From positions 1 through 64,000 of the forward strand of contig WBVU01000019.1 of NCBI GenBank assembly GCA_009192285.1: a stretch of 64,000 nucleotides of DNA, in the 5' to 3' direction. Positions 1-9,011 of this stretch are shown here, piece after piece. A program made the position numbers and the translations under genes. The notes below the pieces were generated by a model. That model was given only the letters and a program-made list of their open reading frames with translations. It ran no database searches and was not told the DNA's origin. Source of the stretch: Morchella semilibera (Eukaryota; Ascomycota; Pezizomycetes; Pezizales; Morchellaceae). How positions within the stretch are numbered: the first letter of the stretch is position 1; each line of letters opens with the position of its first letter.

Positions 1-132
1 ACTGCGAGATTGATTCTGAGTGTGAGTTCCTCCGATTTGCTGCCCATTAGTTATTACCATAACTTGATATCCGTGTTTCATGTTCCTTTGCTAACGATTA
101 CTGTGATTTGATCTGATTCTAATCTCATTCAG

Positions 133-1269
133 TTGAGATCCCTGAATATATTGGATATAGCTCTGACTTTGAGATTGATACGGATACTGAACTTGATCTC
201 GACTCATCCGATTTGGACTACCCTTCACCACCTCGGCTTCTTGATTCTGGTTCTTGTTTACCGTCGGCCTTGTTCTATGCTGATGATGGGGTTCTCATGT
301 GCCGTGATTGGTCTCATGCCTCTGCTCTCCTGTCCATTTGTGAGCGGTGGGCCGAAGACCATGATATGCGATTCAAGGTGGCCAAGTGCGGGATTGTTGC
401 CAGCGAGTCGATGGGTAGGATTGGACATGCTCCTCTGACCCTATATGATCTACCTCTTCCGGTTGTTGACTCCTATCGCTATCTGGGATTTCCGGTCGAT
501 AGGGATGGTATTGACTTTGAGGCGCATCGTGACCGGATGGTGGCGAAGGCGATGGGTGTCAAGGGTTTCCTCCAGTTCAGCTCCGATACTTGGACTCCTA
601 GGGTCAGGCTGAACATGTTCAAGATATTCATAAGACCGGTCATGGAGTATGGTCTGGCTCTTGTTGATCCTTGGGTCCGATCCGGTGGTGGTGGTGGTGG
701 TGGCCGTGCTGGAGCCCGCAGGTTCCTTGTACCGTTGGAGGTTGCCTGGAAGGAGTGCATGATATGGATTGCTGGTGGTTGCTCCAATAGACCTTGCTTG
801 TTTGGAAATCTCTGTGGGGTGCTGGATATGCGGAGACGGATGGAGCACTTGAGGTGTGGATTTCAACACCACCTGGAAACCATGTACAGTGACAACCCGA
901 TGAGACTGATCCTGGATGGTATTTGTTCCTCCTCCTCCTCCTCCTCTTCCTACTCTGGACTTGCTAGGGGTCATGGAAGGTCCACCCTTTCGAGGTCGTC
1001 GACACGCCGGGTAGGGGGGGGGGAAAAACGACGATGCAGGGAATGCGATGGCCTCCTTGCTGGTCACCTACTGGAGGACCGGATGTATTCCTCCTTCCTG
1101 GAGCAGCGAGACCTATTTGATGGCAAGGAATTGAAGGACAAGATGATTTCCTTTTTGGCTTGGAGGAAGACTGTGACCGTATGTGAGAGGGATATGAAGA
1201 CTATAACCTTGAGTGCCATTGTTGAGCCGGAGGCCAGGTTGACTGGACTGGATGCGGTTGCCGTTCTTG
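133..1269 (+). pseudogene. LINE reverse transcriptase fragment (YADD box)
   Basis: Reverse transcriptase region of a non-LTR retrotransposon, cut by the left window edge. The translation carries FYADDGVLM, the catalytic YxDD box of the palm domain, about 45 codons in, followed by the usual LINE thumb sequence (SYRYLGFPVD, then KMFKIFIRPVMEYGLAL-like segments). Upstream of the YADD box lies an unusual acidic stretch (EIPEYIGYSSDFEIDTDTELD). Upstream of 133 this frame closes at a TAA, and a CATTCAG acceptor ends at 132, so the fragment may begin at a splice junction or at an internal deletion. A Gly-rich GGT run (683-702) and Ser-rich TCC run (929-950) are microsatellite expansions inside the frame. 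The frame then enters C-rich DNA and is lost. The role in the element is target-primed reverse transcription. The finger domain and the endonuclease are outside or missing, so this copy is probably dead. Confidence 0.8.
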
Positions 1270-1326
1270 GTTGGTCTAACCCCACACCCCCCACCCCCAC
1301 CCCCCACCCCCCACCCATCTATGATT

Positions 1327-1600
1327 CCCCCCCACCTCCCCTCCACCTCCCCCTCCAACCCTCCTCCCCCTTTGCCTTGTTTGAGTTGATGGTCCACCTA
1401 GACATTAATGTCTTGGTGGACCGCATGGATTTCTATGTCGAATATCTATGTTTAGGCTTTCCCCCCCCCCCTCCCCTCCACCTCCCCCTCCAACCCTCCT
1501 TCCCCCTTTTGCCTTGTTTGAGTTGATGGTCCACCTAGACATTAATGTCTTGGTGGACCGCATGGATTTCTATGTCGAATATTCATGTTTAGGTTTTCGC
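1327..1600. repeat. Tandem 137-bp duplication with C-rich tract and 32-bp palindrome
   Basis: Two tandem copies with a period of 137 bp. Each has a C/CT-rich half (1329-1375 and 1461-1510) and a unique half. Each unique half holds a 32-bp palindrome with a single mismatched pair, at 1391-1422 and 1528-1559; its core is GACATTAATGTC and its outer arms are GGTCCACC and GGTGGACC. The duplication lies between the two coding pieces of the LINE, inside the possible 402-bp intron. Confidence 0.85.
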
Positions 1601-1671
1601 TCCTCCTCCCCCTTCAATGGATTGATGGCTGATATTGCCTTCTCATCTCCACCCTTTTTCTACTGTTACAG

Positions 1672-2003
1672 GTATATCTGATCCGACCATGCAGAGAATG
1701 CTCTGGGATTGGAGGCGAGGAATCTACTGTTGGGGCAGGAAATGTCTGTGCGGTGAGAGGTTTGATAGGGGTCATGTCCGATGTATGGATCTGGACTTGG
1801 TGTTGAATGATGAGGAGAAGGAGATGATGGAGTTTGATAGGCTTTTCCACCCACCGGATACCAAGTATACAGTCATTGATTACCTCCTTAATATCAAGGC
1901 GCATGATAGAGCATACAGGATATTAACCGATTGGAACAAACGCCTTGCAACAGCATTCCAAGAGGACGAGGTACGACGATTGATGAATGAGTTTGGTGGT
2001 TGA
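1672..2003 (+). pseudogene. LINE ORF2 C-terminal zinc-knuckle segment
   Basis: C-terminal end of the same LINE protein. It contains CLCGERFDRGHVRC, a CxC-x7-HxxC knuckle typical of the region after the reverse transcriptase in fungal LINEs, followed by about 65 charged residues and a stop at 2003. It directly follows a polypyrimidine tract and CTGTTACAG acceptor ending at 1671. Joining 1269 to 1672 would restore the frame by removing a 402-bp intron-like segment with a weak GTTGGT donor. Introns are unusual in LINE open reading frames, so the segment could equally be a C-rich repeat insertion that broke the gene. Confidence 0.65.
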
Positions 2004-2640
2004 AATTGATAGATATGATATGTTTACTTGGGTTCGGAGGATACGGGAATACTCTTTCGTTATTGATTTATTTGTGTTTCCACTGTTTTATATCTGTCAC
2101 TCATTTGTTAATTTTCCTATGTCTCTTAATCATTTTCCCATCAACCGTTCCTGCTTTGAGACGGGAATGGTGGGGTGGAGTGGAGGTCTGGGGCCGCTAG
2201 AAGTTGGAGTTTGCTCTGCTTCTTTTTCTTTGGAGGATGTACCTGTTGTTAGTCCTGGTCTCGGGGTTGTGCCTCGGTATGGATTGGGCTGTTTTGGGTT
2301 TTGGTCTTTGCTGGACTGATTTGTTAGACTCGACTTAGGGGGTTGTGCCTCTGACTTGGGTTGAGCTGTTGGTTCGGGTAGGGGCTCTTCCTCCCTCGCA
2401 TGGATTGCTGTTATAAGGGTGATGGCATGCATAGGACCCGTGCTTGGTGTTGTTCTTGTCTTCTTTCTTGGGTGTTGTAAGACTCGGCTTTGAGGGTTGT
2501 GCCTTCGAATTTTGGGTTGAGCTCTCCTAGGGGTGGATGGGGTTTCATTTTTGTACCTGCGGTTATAGTTGTAGTCATGTGCCTAGGCTTTCCCTAGCTG
2601 TGGTTTGCTATTTGTACCCTAAAACAAATACAGCTTGATC
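2004..2640 (+). mobile_element. LINE 3' untranslated region
   Basis: G/T-rich, non-coding sequence after the LINE stop codon. It has an internal degenerate direct repeat (about 2324-2376 and 2476-2527, sharing GTGAGACTCG-like, GGTTGTGCCT and GGGTTGAGCT words). It ends in TTTGTACCCTAAAACAAATAC near 2630, the probable element terminus. No long poly(A) tail and no target-site duplication could be identified because the 5' end lies outside the window. The same TTTGTACCC-TAAAC ending recurs in the insertion at 29316-30099 (minus strand). Confidence 0.5.
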
Positions 2641-2687
2641 ACTAACCCTAACTAACTTACGTACTCAAGCCTGTAGGGCACAAGAAT

Positions 2688-2905
2688 GAAAAATGCGAGT
2701 TTCTGTTTTACGGGTGAGCAGGCACTATTCTCTATTTTGAGACCGCAAATACTGGCTGTACAGCAGGAAAAAACAGAAATTGAGATCACTATTTTGAAAA
2801 TTCCTAAAATTGACCCTGGCGTAATGATATTTGGTCACTCATACAAATGCAATTCTAACCCTAAGGTCACCCCTCAAAAAGCCTATATAATAGACACAAT
2901 TTGCA
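2688..2905. repeat. Dispersed direct repeat, copy 1
   Basis: About 215 bp, repeated at 3348-3578 in the same orientation. Shared words include CAGGCACTATTCTCTATTTT, AAATACTGGCTGTACAGCAG and CTAACCCTAAGGTCACCCCT. Most differences are transitions, and copy 2 has about 20 extra bases near its 3' third. Short open frames inside are AT-rich and not recognisable. The family is unidentified; the arrangement resembles fragments of a mobile element. Confidence 0.7.
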
Positions 2906-3347
2906 AGAAAGAAAATATAGGTTGAAGAACATTCTATCATTGACAGATATGGCGAGTAGTCAACCGTATTCTGTTACCTTTTTTAGAACGCCGAGAATGC
3001 CGAAGCCGTATTCCTGCACGATTACCCCCCCCTAGCAATCTCAATGACAGCGTAAGATATAAAAATTCTGAAGAGGCAGAATGATCCAGAATAGGCTCTT
3101 TAGCTTATATTTAAGAGATCGGCATTATCAAATGAGGTGAGCCTGAGCTTTTCTAGAACTCCAATAACTTTTCACCAGGAAACGGTTTCTGGAGTGGTCT
3201 TTAGCATGCTATCATTCATATTTGGGCAAAATTGCTAGTGATTCACAGGAAATAGTGATTTTGGGCCGTTAAAAATAAGGTTTTGCAGGGGATCTGTGCC
3301 CCTAACCCGAACTTCACCCCACCAGAAACCAGTATAATGGCATGAAA

Positions 3348-3578
3348 ATCAAAAATGCGAATTTCTGTTTTATAGATGAGCAGGCACTATTCTCTATTTT
3401 GAGACTGTAAATACTGGCTGTACAGCAGGAAAAAACAGAAATTGATATCACTCTTTCAAGAATTTCAAAAATCGACCCTAGATTAATGATTTTTGGTGTA
3501 AAATGAGGTCTCATAATAGTCACTCATACAAATGCAATTCTAACCCTAAGGTCACCCCTCAAAAAGCCTATATAATAC
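3348..3578. repeat. Dispersed direct repeat, copy 2
   Basis: Second copy of the repeat at 2688-2905. The bases just before it (CACCCCACCAGAAACCAGTA, around 3315-3335) recur near 3740-3760 (CACCTCACCAGAAACCGGTA), so the repeated unit is longer and rearranged, and it reaches into the small open reading frame that starts at 3676. Confidence 0.7.
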
Positions 3579-3675
3579 CGTACAGAGGTCTCTGGGTAAT
3601 ATAGCTTGAGGGAAACAGCGCCGTACTACCACTCTTACTCTCTCATTACAAAAGCAATAGTGCCGTGCTCTCACC

Positions 3676-4086
3676 TTGGAACAATTTTTGGCTCCTCGCG
3701 AAACACCTCGCTATTTAGCTGACCTTAACCCTATAGACACCTCACCAGAAACCGGTATAATGGGGCATTCGTTCAAGTATAAAAAGAGATGGCTTGCAGG
3801 TGACAAAAGTCAGGACTCAGCACAGATCAAGTTCAACAAGAACCACTATACTGGACATGAAGCTGAGAATGAGAATCGATATGGTAACCGTGAAAATCCT
3901 CTAGCCTTCCGCCGCAAGTATGTCAGAAATAACCATGAAAAAAACCTCAAATCAACCTGGATGGCGCGTTTCAAAAGGCAAGCAAGAAGTTCGGGATTGA
4001 CCAATCATGTTGATGTTGAAGCTTTCGCTCTTAACAAGGAACACCAAAGAGAGGCCAGGCTTCAAGCAGAAGCTGTGGCTAGATAG
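3676..4086 (+). CDS. Unrecognised 136-residue basic ORF inside repeats
   Basis: An uninterrupted frame of 136 codons coding for a hydrophilic, basic protein with an Arg/Lys/Asn-rich middle and a helical Glu/Arg/Ala-rich end (EHQREARLQAEAVAR). There is no signal peptide, membrane segment or recognised domain. The first codons overlap a word repeated at about 3320, and the whole ORF lies beside the dispersed repeat pair, so it is more likely a mobile-element remnant than a host gene. The start is the first ATG-like codon in the frame (TTG/ATG uncertain). I do not recognise it. Confidence 0.25.
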   Translation: MEQFLAPRETPRYLADLNPIDTSPETGIMGHSFKYKKRWLAGDKSQDSAQIKFNKNHYTGHEAENENRYGNRENPLAFRRKYVRNNHEKNLKSTWMARFKRQARSSGLTNHVDVEAFALNKEHQREARLQAEAVAR

Positions 4087-4540
4087 GTTTCCATTGTTGG
4101 TGAGGGAGACAGGGAGGGTTGCACGTCGGCAGCAGCGGGAGCAGAGGTGGGGGAGGAGGTGGAGGAGGAGGAGGAGGGTGAGGATGCGGATGAAGAGAGT
4201 GATTAGGGTGTTTGTTAGGGGAGGTAATGTTAGTTAGGAAAGCTTCTGTAATCCTTTACACTCGATTCGCAGAGTAAGCATTCACACCTGTAGACTTCAG
4301 ATCATTCCGTTGTCACTCTTGATCACTTTCCCGCTGAAACACGTTATATCACAAATTCCTGTGTTGTATCTTGAGATTGTTAGCTATAGAGCAATTTGAG
4401 GGGGGTGGTTTCGGTGTTCTTTTGAATGATCCTGAAATCCTATGGCACCACAAGAGCAAAGAAGCCTAGTGGAGATTGAGATTTCAGTCCAGGATGAACG
4501 AAATCTTGTGACGGTGACGGTGACAATGGTATATATATAG

Positions 4541-4762
4541 CCGCGTCCGCAAAGCTTTGGCACCCCAGTTCGAAGCTCTTGAGTTCAAATCGTGATATAG
4601 ACAACCAGATAAGAGTGACTGCAAAAACAATTTATAGTTACATATCTTTATATTGCCATCTATCACGACCCTTCTCAACCTTATCTTTCGAGGAAGGGGC
4701 CGAAATATTTTGTTTGTTGCAATCGCAGGATCTTTTTACAGGCCAAAACTTTGCGGACGCGG
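4541..4762. mobile_element. Fold-back element with 20-bp inverted ends
   Basis: The ends CCGCGTCCGCAAAGCTTTGG (4541-4560) and CCAAAACTTTGCGGACGCGG (4743-4762) are inverted repeats matching at 19 of 20 positions, enclosing about 180 bp of non-coding sequence. A B-box-like GTTCAAATC lies at about 4583. A partial relative of the end, CTTTGCGGATACGG, occurs near 51788. No target-site duplication is clear. It resembles a MITE of unknown superfamily. Confidence 0.55.
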
Positions 4763-4763
4763 T

Positions 4764-4829
4764 TGTACACCCGCGGGAAAAAATGAGGAAACAGCGAGAA
4801 GCGTGACAACGGGTGCCTCCAACTCCATG
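4764..4829. repeat. Dispersed 65-bp repeat shared with 37838-37902 (inverted)
   Basis: Starts TGTACACCCGCGGGAAAAAA and contains GCGTGACAACGGGTGCCTCC. The reverse complement of 37838-37902 matches across about 64 bp without gaps, mostly with transitions. On the coding-like strand both copies translate as WRHPLSRFSLFP followed by FF and VY, so either a short protein segment or merely the repeat is conserved. Confidence 0.6.
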
Positions 4830-4865
4830 CCTTTGCGCCTGGAGCACCTGAGCGATCTCTCCACC

Positions 4866-4926
4866 TCCACGTCCATCTCGAGTATCTCCCTACCTCTATA
4901 TTCTGACACACATGCTAATATCTATC
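4866..4926 (+). repeat. Direct repeat shared with 5868-5932
   Basis: The segment ending CACATGCTAATATCTAT resembles 5868-5932, which ends CACCTATGCTAATGTCTAT, at roughly three quarters of positions. Further weak similarity follows in both places (CTAGGACACGCCC near 5174 and CTAGGACGCGTCC near 6015), suggesting two decayed copies of a unit about 1 kb apart. Confidence 0.45.
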
Positions 4927-4934
4927 CCTTAGAC

Positions 4935-5088
4935 GGTCGGTCAAGTTTGAGACGAGTGGACTAGCCGTTTGTGGCTATCGTGATAAAGTACCTTCTGGGG
5001 GATAAGATTACACAATCCTTGTTCCAAGCATTGATTCCATCATATATTCCAAAAACGGCTAGTGGACTCGTTTCGATCAGGACCGACC
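4935..5088. mobile_element. Fold-back element with 40-bp inverted arms
   Basis: Arms 4935-4974 and 5049-5088 are inverted repeats starting GGTCGGTC and ending CTAGCCGTTT; about 32 of 40 positions match. The loop is 74 bp. It is non-coding and MITE-like, without a clear target duplication. Confidence 0.55.
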
Positions 5089-5108
5089 ATAGGCGGAAGG
5101 CTGCATGC

Positions 5109-5147
5109 ATGTATGAAGTAATAAATAAATAAATAAAATAAATAAAG
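5109..5147 (+). mobile_element. Retroposon 3' tail: ATGTATGAAGTA plus (ATAA)n
   Basis: ATGTATGAAGTA followed by repeated ATAA/AAAT units. The same word with a simple-repeat tail occurs at 42633-42657 and 44784-44812, where flanking duplications are visible. Here no flanking duplication is evident. Confidence 0.4.
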
Positions 5148-5314
5148 CGTCCACACTCACGCCGAAAACCTCGCCTAGGACACGCCCGGTTTGTTTCTAA
5201 GCGCCTTAACTCATTTCTTTTCACTTTGGTCCTTCTCGCTCCATCTCAAGTTCATTAAATCCGGATGCTAACATGGCGTGGGTCTCTTCCTAATTTCAGT
5301 TAGTAGGAGGTTTG

Positions 5315-5650
5315 TCCTCTTGTATAATGGGGGACTTTGCCTATGACAGCTCGCCTTTCAGGCTTTTGTGTAGTAGTACGAGTGGTATACCTTTTAGATA
5401 TCCTCTTGTATAATGAGGGACTTTGCCTACAACGGCTAATGGATGTTGCCTACGACAGCTCCGCCTTTCAGGCGTGCTCTTATGTGGTAGTGCGAGTGGT
5501 ATACATTTCACGTATCCTCTTGTATAATGGGGGACTTTGCCTACGGCGGCCAATAGGGACTTTTTCTACGGTAACTTGGCTTTTCACGAGCGCTTCCTTG
5601 TGGTAGTGCAGTGTAAGTGGTATACCTTTCAGCTATCCTCTTGTATAATT
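5315..5650 (+). repeat. Degenerate tandem repeat, about 86-121 bp units
   Basis: The word TCCTCTTGTATAAT recurs at 5315, 5401, 5515 and 5636. In between, GGGACTTTGCCTA and GTGGTATAC recur as well. Units differ by length and transitions. No coding capacity is supported. Confidence 0.7.
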
Positions 5651-6484
5651 GAATCTGGTTTTTGATAGTGCATCAGGAAAAAATAGATTTTCCCAAGACG
5701 AATCATGTCTCCCAAGACGCGGATATCACCTGGATGCGTTAAGTGCATCTTGCGCCTCCAAAAAGTGACAGGTCGTCTCTAGCTCGTCTGGTATCATCTA
5801 ATTTTGTCCTGGGAGAGTCTCAAGCACCCTCCGCCTCCGCCTCCGCCCCGCCTCCATCTTCATCTCTACATCCATCTCCATCTAGACTATATCCCTACCC
5901 CATATTCCCACACCTATGCTAATGTCTATATAGAGTCCTACGCCCAAACTCACGCCCAAATCCACACCCTGGACATGCCCAAATAGACGCCATTGACATG
6001 CCCAAATCGGCACCTAGGACGCGTCCAGGACTCAGTGTTCGCCACGGTCAGGTCCAGATTATAGATATTTAAAGATGGACTGGCAGTGCTTCCAGATTAG
6101 ATGGACTATATGGCCACGATCTGTCCAGTCCCTGATTTTGCCAGGACTATATATAAGGCGCCGGACCATAGATACCTATGGAGCCATGAGTGATCACTCG
6201 GTTTTGGCGACTATTTTGGCTTTCTTTTTTTTTTACATCATGACTATATTGGATTATCAGTACAGGGGAATTAATATGTTGAGCCCCCGCACAAAACAGT
6301 GTAAAAAGAGTGCTAACCCTTACAAACAATAGATCAGTGTTAGGACCGCAGATATCAATGCAGGACTGTGGATATTCGCATGGCAGCGCAACAGCCTATA
6401 AGCTATAACCCTATAATCCAGACTACAGTCGGTAGTCGCCTAATAGCCGGTAGTCGGTCTGGTCTATGCCCTAGGTTCTAATCG

Positions 6485-6998
6485 TCATGTCAGCAGTCAT
6501 CACCAGGCACCAGCAGTCATTCCCAGATGTCAGCAGCATTCCCATTCGCCATTATGTCAGAGTCGCCATCCCCAGGCACCAGCATCAATCCTGTGCGCCA
6601 GTTATCAATATCAGGCGCCATCTACCAGCCCCAGGCAACAGCACTCATTCTCATGCCCCAACAGTCTATCCCAGGCGCAAAGGTTGAGGCCCAGGCGTCA
6701 GCATTTAATAGCTATCACTCCCAGGCGCTAGCATCAATCCCAGGTGCCAGCTATCGATCCTGAGCGCCATATATGTAATGGTAGTCAGTCCTATGCCTCC
6801 AATGTCAATCCCAAGCGCCAGCACCAATCCTAGGCGTCAGGGCTGAGTCCCCGGTCTCAGCATCTAATAACATCGATACCAGGCGCCAGCTATGAATTCC
6901 ATGAATCAGCATATTATGGGAGCCATTCCCGGGCATGGTATGTCTATAATCCCATGCGCCAGTATATAGGAGTGAATCCCAGGCACCTGCAATCAATT
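6485..6998 (+). repeat. Degenerate CAGGCGCCAGC minisatellite
   Basis: About 500 bp built of diverged 19-34 bp units around the core CCCAGGCGCCAGCATCAAT (variants such as CCAGGCACCAGCAGTCATT and CCCAAGCGCCAGCACCAAT). Open frames here are by-products of the repeat. Confidence 0.7.
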
Positions 6999-7027
6999 CT
7001 CGCTGGATTCACTACCTACTTCACCGG

Positions 7028-7843
7028 TTAGCTCATGTCTGGACGATGATGTTCAATTGCAGTGGGGAGGCGTAGATGAACTAGATAAAGGAACGAATAT
7101 GTTTGGCGGGGCAGGCATGCAAAGCGGTTCAAGAACGACATCATGATGTACGGTACAACTGTGAATGAGTATGTTACGTAGCCGAACCTATCTATCTACG
7201 TCCCATGAGCCTCATAAAGCTCAAAGGAAGCATAACAGATCTGGAAAATGGCCACGAGCGCCTTCAAAGCGTTGTATTGGCAGGACATCTTGATGCCACG
7301 GCCCTTCAGTAGACCTTTTATAAGTGGGCGGATCGTATATCTCAACGGAGGCGGTGCTACCAGTTGGTACTTCCCCTCTTGGAACCCATGCTCTGAGGTG
7401 CGTGAAGCCGGGCCATAGCTGGCCCCGCCAAGAAACAGTTCCCGCACTTGCTGAGAGAATGTACTTCTTTTAAATGGAAGTTGTCCGTGCACATTCCATA
7501 ACTATGGATCTAGTGTTTTACTGTAATATAAGACCATTATTATCAGCAAGCTATCCCCTGGATGTATGAAACAGTGGGAGAATCTCCCTCATGCATTAGC
7601 GCCAAAATTCTTGCTGTAAAGAAAGGTTTATGCATGGGAGAGATTCAACTTACATAGAGCGCCGGGGAGATAAGCTCTCTGAAGGTCGCCTCTCGCTAGC
7701 ATTGTCATTGAGAATATTATGTCTACTACGCTCAACAGTCCAACCATCGGGCACAGAAACGCAACGACCATTTTGCGGATTGTAAGTGCGGTCCCAAAGC
7801 CCCGAGGGGGGGGGGCGGACAACGGTGAAATCGTGCAGTCCAT
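7028..7843 (-). pseudogene. Decayed multi-pass membrane protein gene
   Basis: Pieces of a fungal integral membrane protein on the minus strand. The upstream piece (7843-7655) encodes a hydrophobic segment KMVVAFLCPMVGLLSVVDII and ends at a GTAAGT donor-like site (7655-7650). The downstream piece (7492-7028) reads a basic stretch, the hydrophobic ALVAIFQICYASFELY and, after one TAG, a frame continuing RFGYVTYSFTVVPYIMMSFL and FLYLVH. The pattern (helix, Leu-Tyr-x-x-x-Gly, then Asp-Arg-Phe-Gly-Tyr, then a helix with Pro-Tyr) resembles uncharacterised fungal membrane proteins that I know only as a pattern. The TAG in the Thr-Gln/Ile-Asp-Arg context fits a CAG to TAG change. The segment between the pieces (7650-7495) is not clearly coding. 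Broken, not expressed as a full protein. Confidence 0.5.
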
Positions 7844-8368
7844 AGTTTAGCAGGAAGAACTTTAAGACGTCGGTCCATCGTTAGCTGCGGCAGACGAGGT
7901 CAACACTAGACCCCCGAATCACCTCGTTGCCAGATGAGATAAAAGGGGATCGAGAGGATGATTGAGGTAGGTTTTATTCACAAGCTTTACTCAAATGTCA
8001 GAAGGAATTACGAAGACTCTGTTATGATTATAGCCTGGTGACACATATCGACAAGGCGGTGGAGCTCTGGGGTGCTATCATGTTAAACCTCAGCAGGCAT
8101 TGCGCTGTGTGCACTTTATCCTATGAGAGGGAGGCACATGACATGTTTCAGCCGTGTAACACAGCTCTCTCCAGCGACGAAGAAACCGTGATTGCCAAAT
8201 ACGAATCTCACCCCGGCTAAGGCGCTTGGTCGATCTGAGACGCGTGTACACATATGCAGTTCGCAGCCTAACTTCCTCGAAACATGGCAAGCTTGGACTA
8301 TTGCCTAACCACCTTGCCTCCGTGGCAGCGAGGGCAAAGCTGCTATGTCACGCCGTAGGCCTGCTTAC

Positions 8369-8502
8369 TCGGGGCACGTAAAAAGTACCGGACAGTGCAA
8401 GCTTTGTCTCTAAGCCTTTTTTTGCAGCAGTTCTCGCCTAGTACTCGCACCCATTGGTGAACCAAAAACCCTTATTGTCCGGTACTTTTTACTTGTGAGT
8501 AG
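8369..8502. mobile_element. MITE with GTAAAAAGTACCGGACA ends
   Basis: GTAAAAAGTACCGGACA (8378-8394) is repeated inverted as TGTCCGGTACTTTTTAC (8476-8492), 17 of 17 matching. Weaker symmetry (TTACTC / GAGTAG) extends outwards. The ends look like those of Tc1/mariner-type MITEs; the exact boundary and any TA duplication are unclear. Non-coding interior of about 80 bp. Confidence 0.6.
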
Positions 8503-8624
8503 TTTGGGGGATCCAAAATCTACAAGTTGCGCAGCCAAGAGAGGACCCTATCTGAGAGGTTACCCAGTTTATTGGTGTATATATGTCGGTTTCTGAGGCA
8601 ATAGGTAGGATACTGTGCCTAAGG

Positions 8625-9003
8625 TAGTGCTGGGCACAAGCCGAGCTAGTTCGAGCTTTGGGCTCGAGTTTTAGGCTCGGAAACCTCGAGTTCCCCCTCC
8701 CACGAGTCCAAGCCAGCCCGAGCTAATACCGCAAAAGATCGAGCTAAGGCTCGAGCGATCTAAGCTATTAGTAATGGGTTGATATTGGCAAAATTGTAAA
8801 TATATAGCAAGGATAGATTCTCTGAGAATCACCTGAAAATGAAATATATATCGATATGACTATCGTTAGCTACATCTTTGAGAGCTCGAGCCTAAGCTCG
8901 AGCTATATCCCTGGGCCCGGACATATCGGGCCTTCTTCCCACAGTCCGGGCCAGCTCGGGCTTTAGACCAGGCCTGTCTTGACCAGGCCCGTGCCCAACA
9001 CTA
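8625..9003. mobile_element. hAT-type MITE, 379 bp, with 8-bp target duplication
   Basis: Starts TAGTGCTGGGCACAAGCC and ends GGCCCGTGCCCAACACTA, imperfect terminal inverted repeats of the form known from hAT elements. It is flanked by GCCTAAGG (8617-8624) and GCCTGAGG (9004-9011), an 8-bp duplication with one transition; hAT elements make 8-bp duplications. The interior is rich in inverted CGAGCT/AGCTCGAG words, so the single strand would fold strongly. There is no transposase, so it is non-autonomous. Confidence 0.82.
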
Positions 9004-9011
9004 GCCTGAGG

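Noticed and set aside
450-1067. Long open frame on the minus strand opposite the reverse transcriptase
   Set aside because: Shadow of the coding strand; low-complexity Gly and Thr runs arise from microsatellites.
4575-4600. tRNA-like B-box GTTCAAATC in the fold-back element
   Set aside because: No matching A-box, cloverleaf or acceptor stem; not a tRNA, and SINE origin is not supported enough.
6485-6998. Regularly spaced repeats considered as a CRISPR array
   Set aside because: Units are contiguous, degenerate and without spacers of uniform length; the context is eukaryotic.
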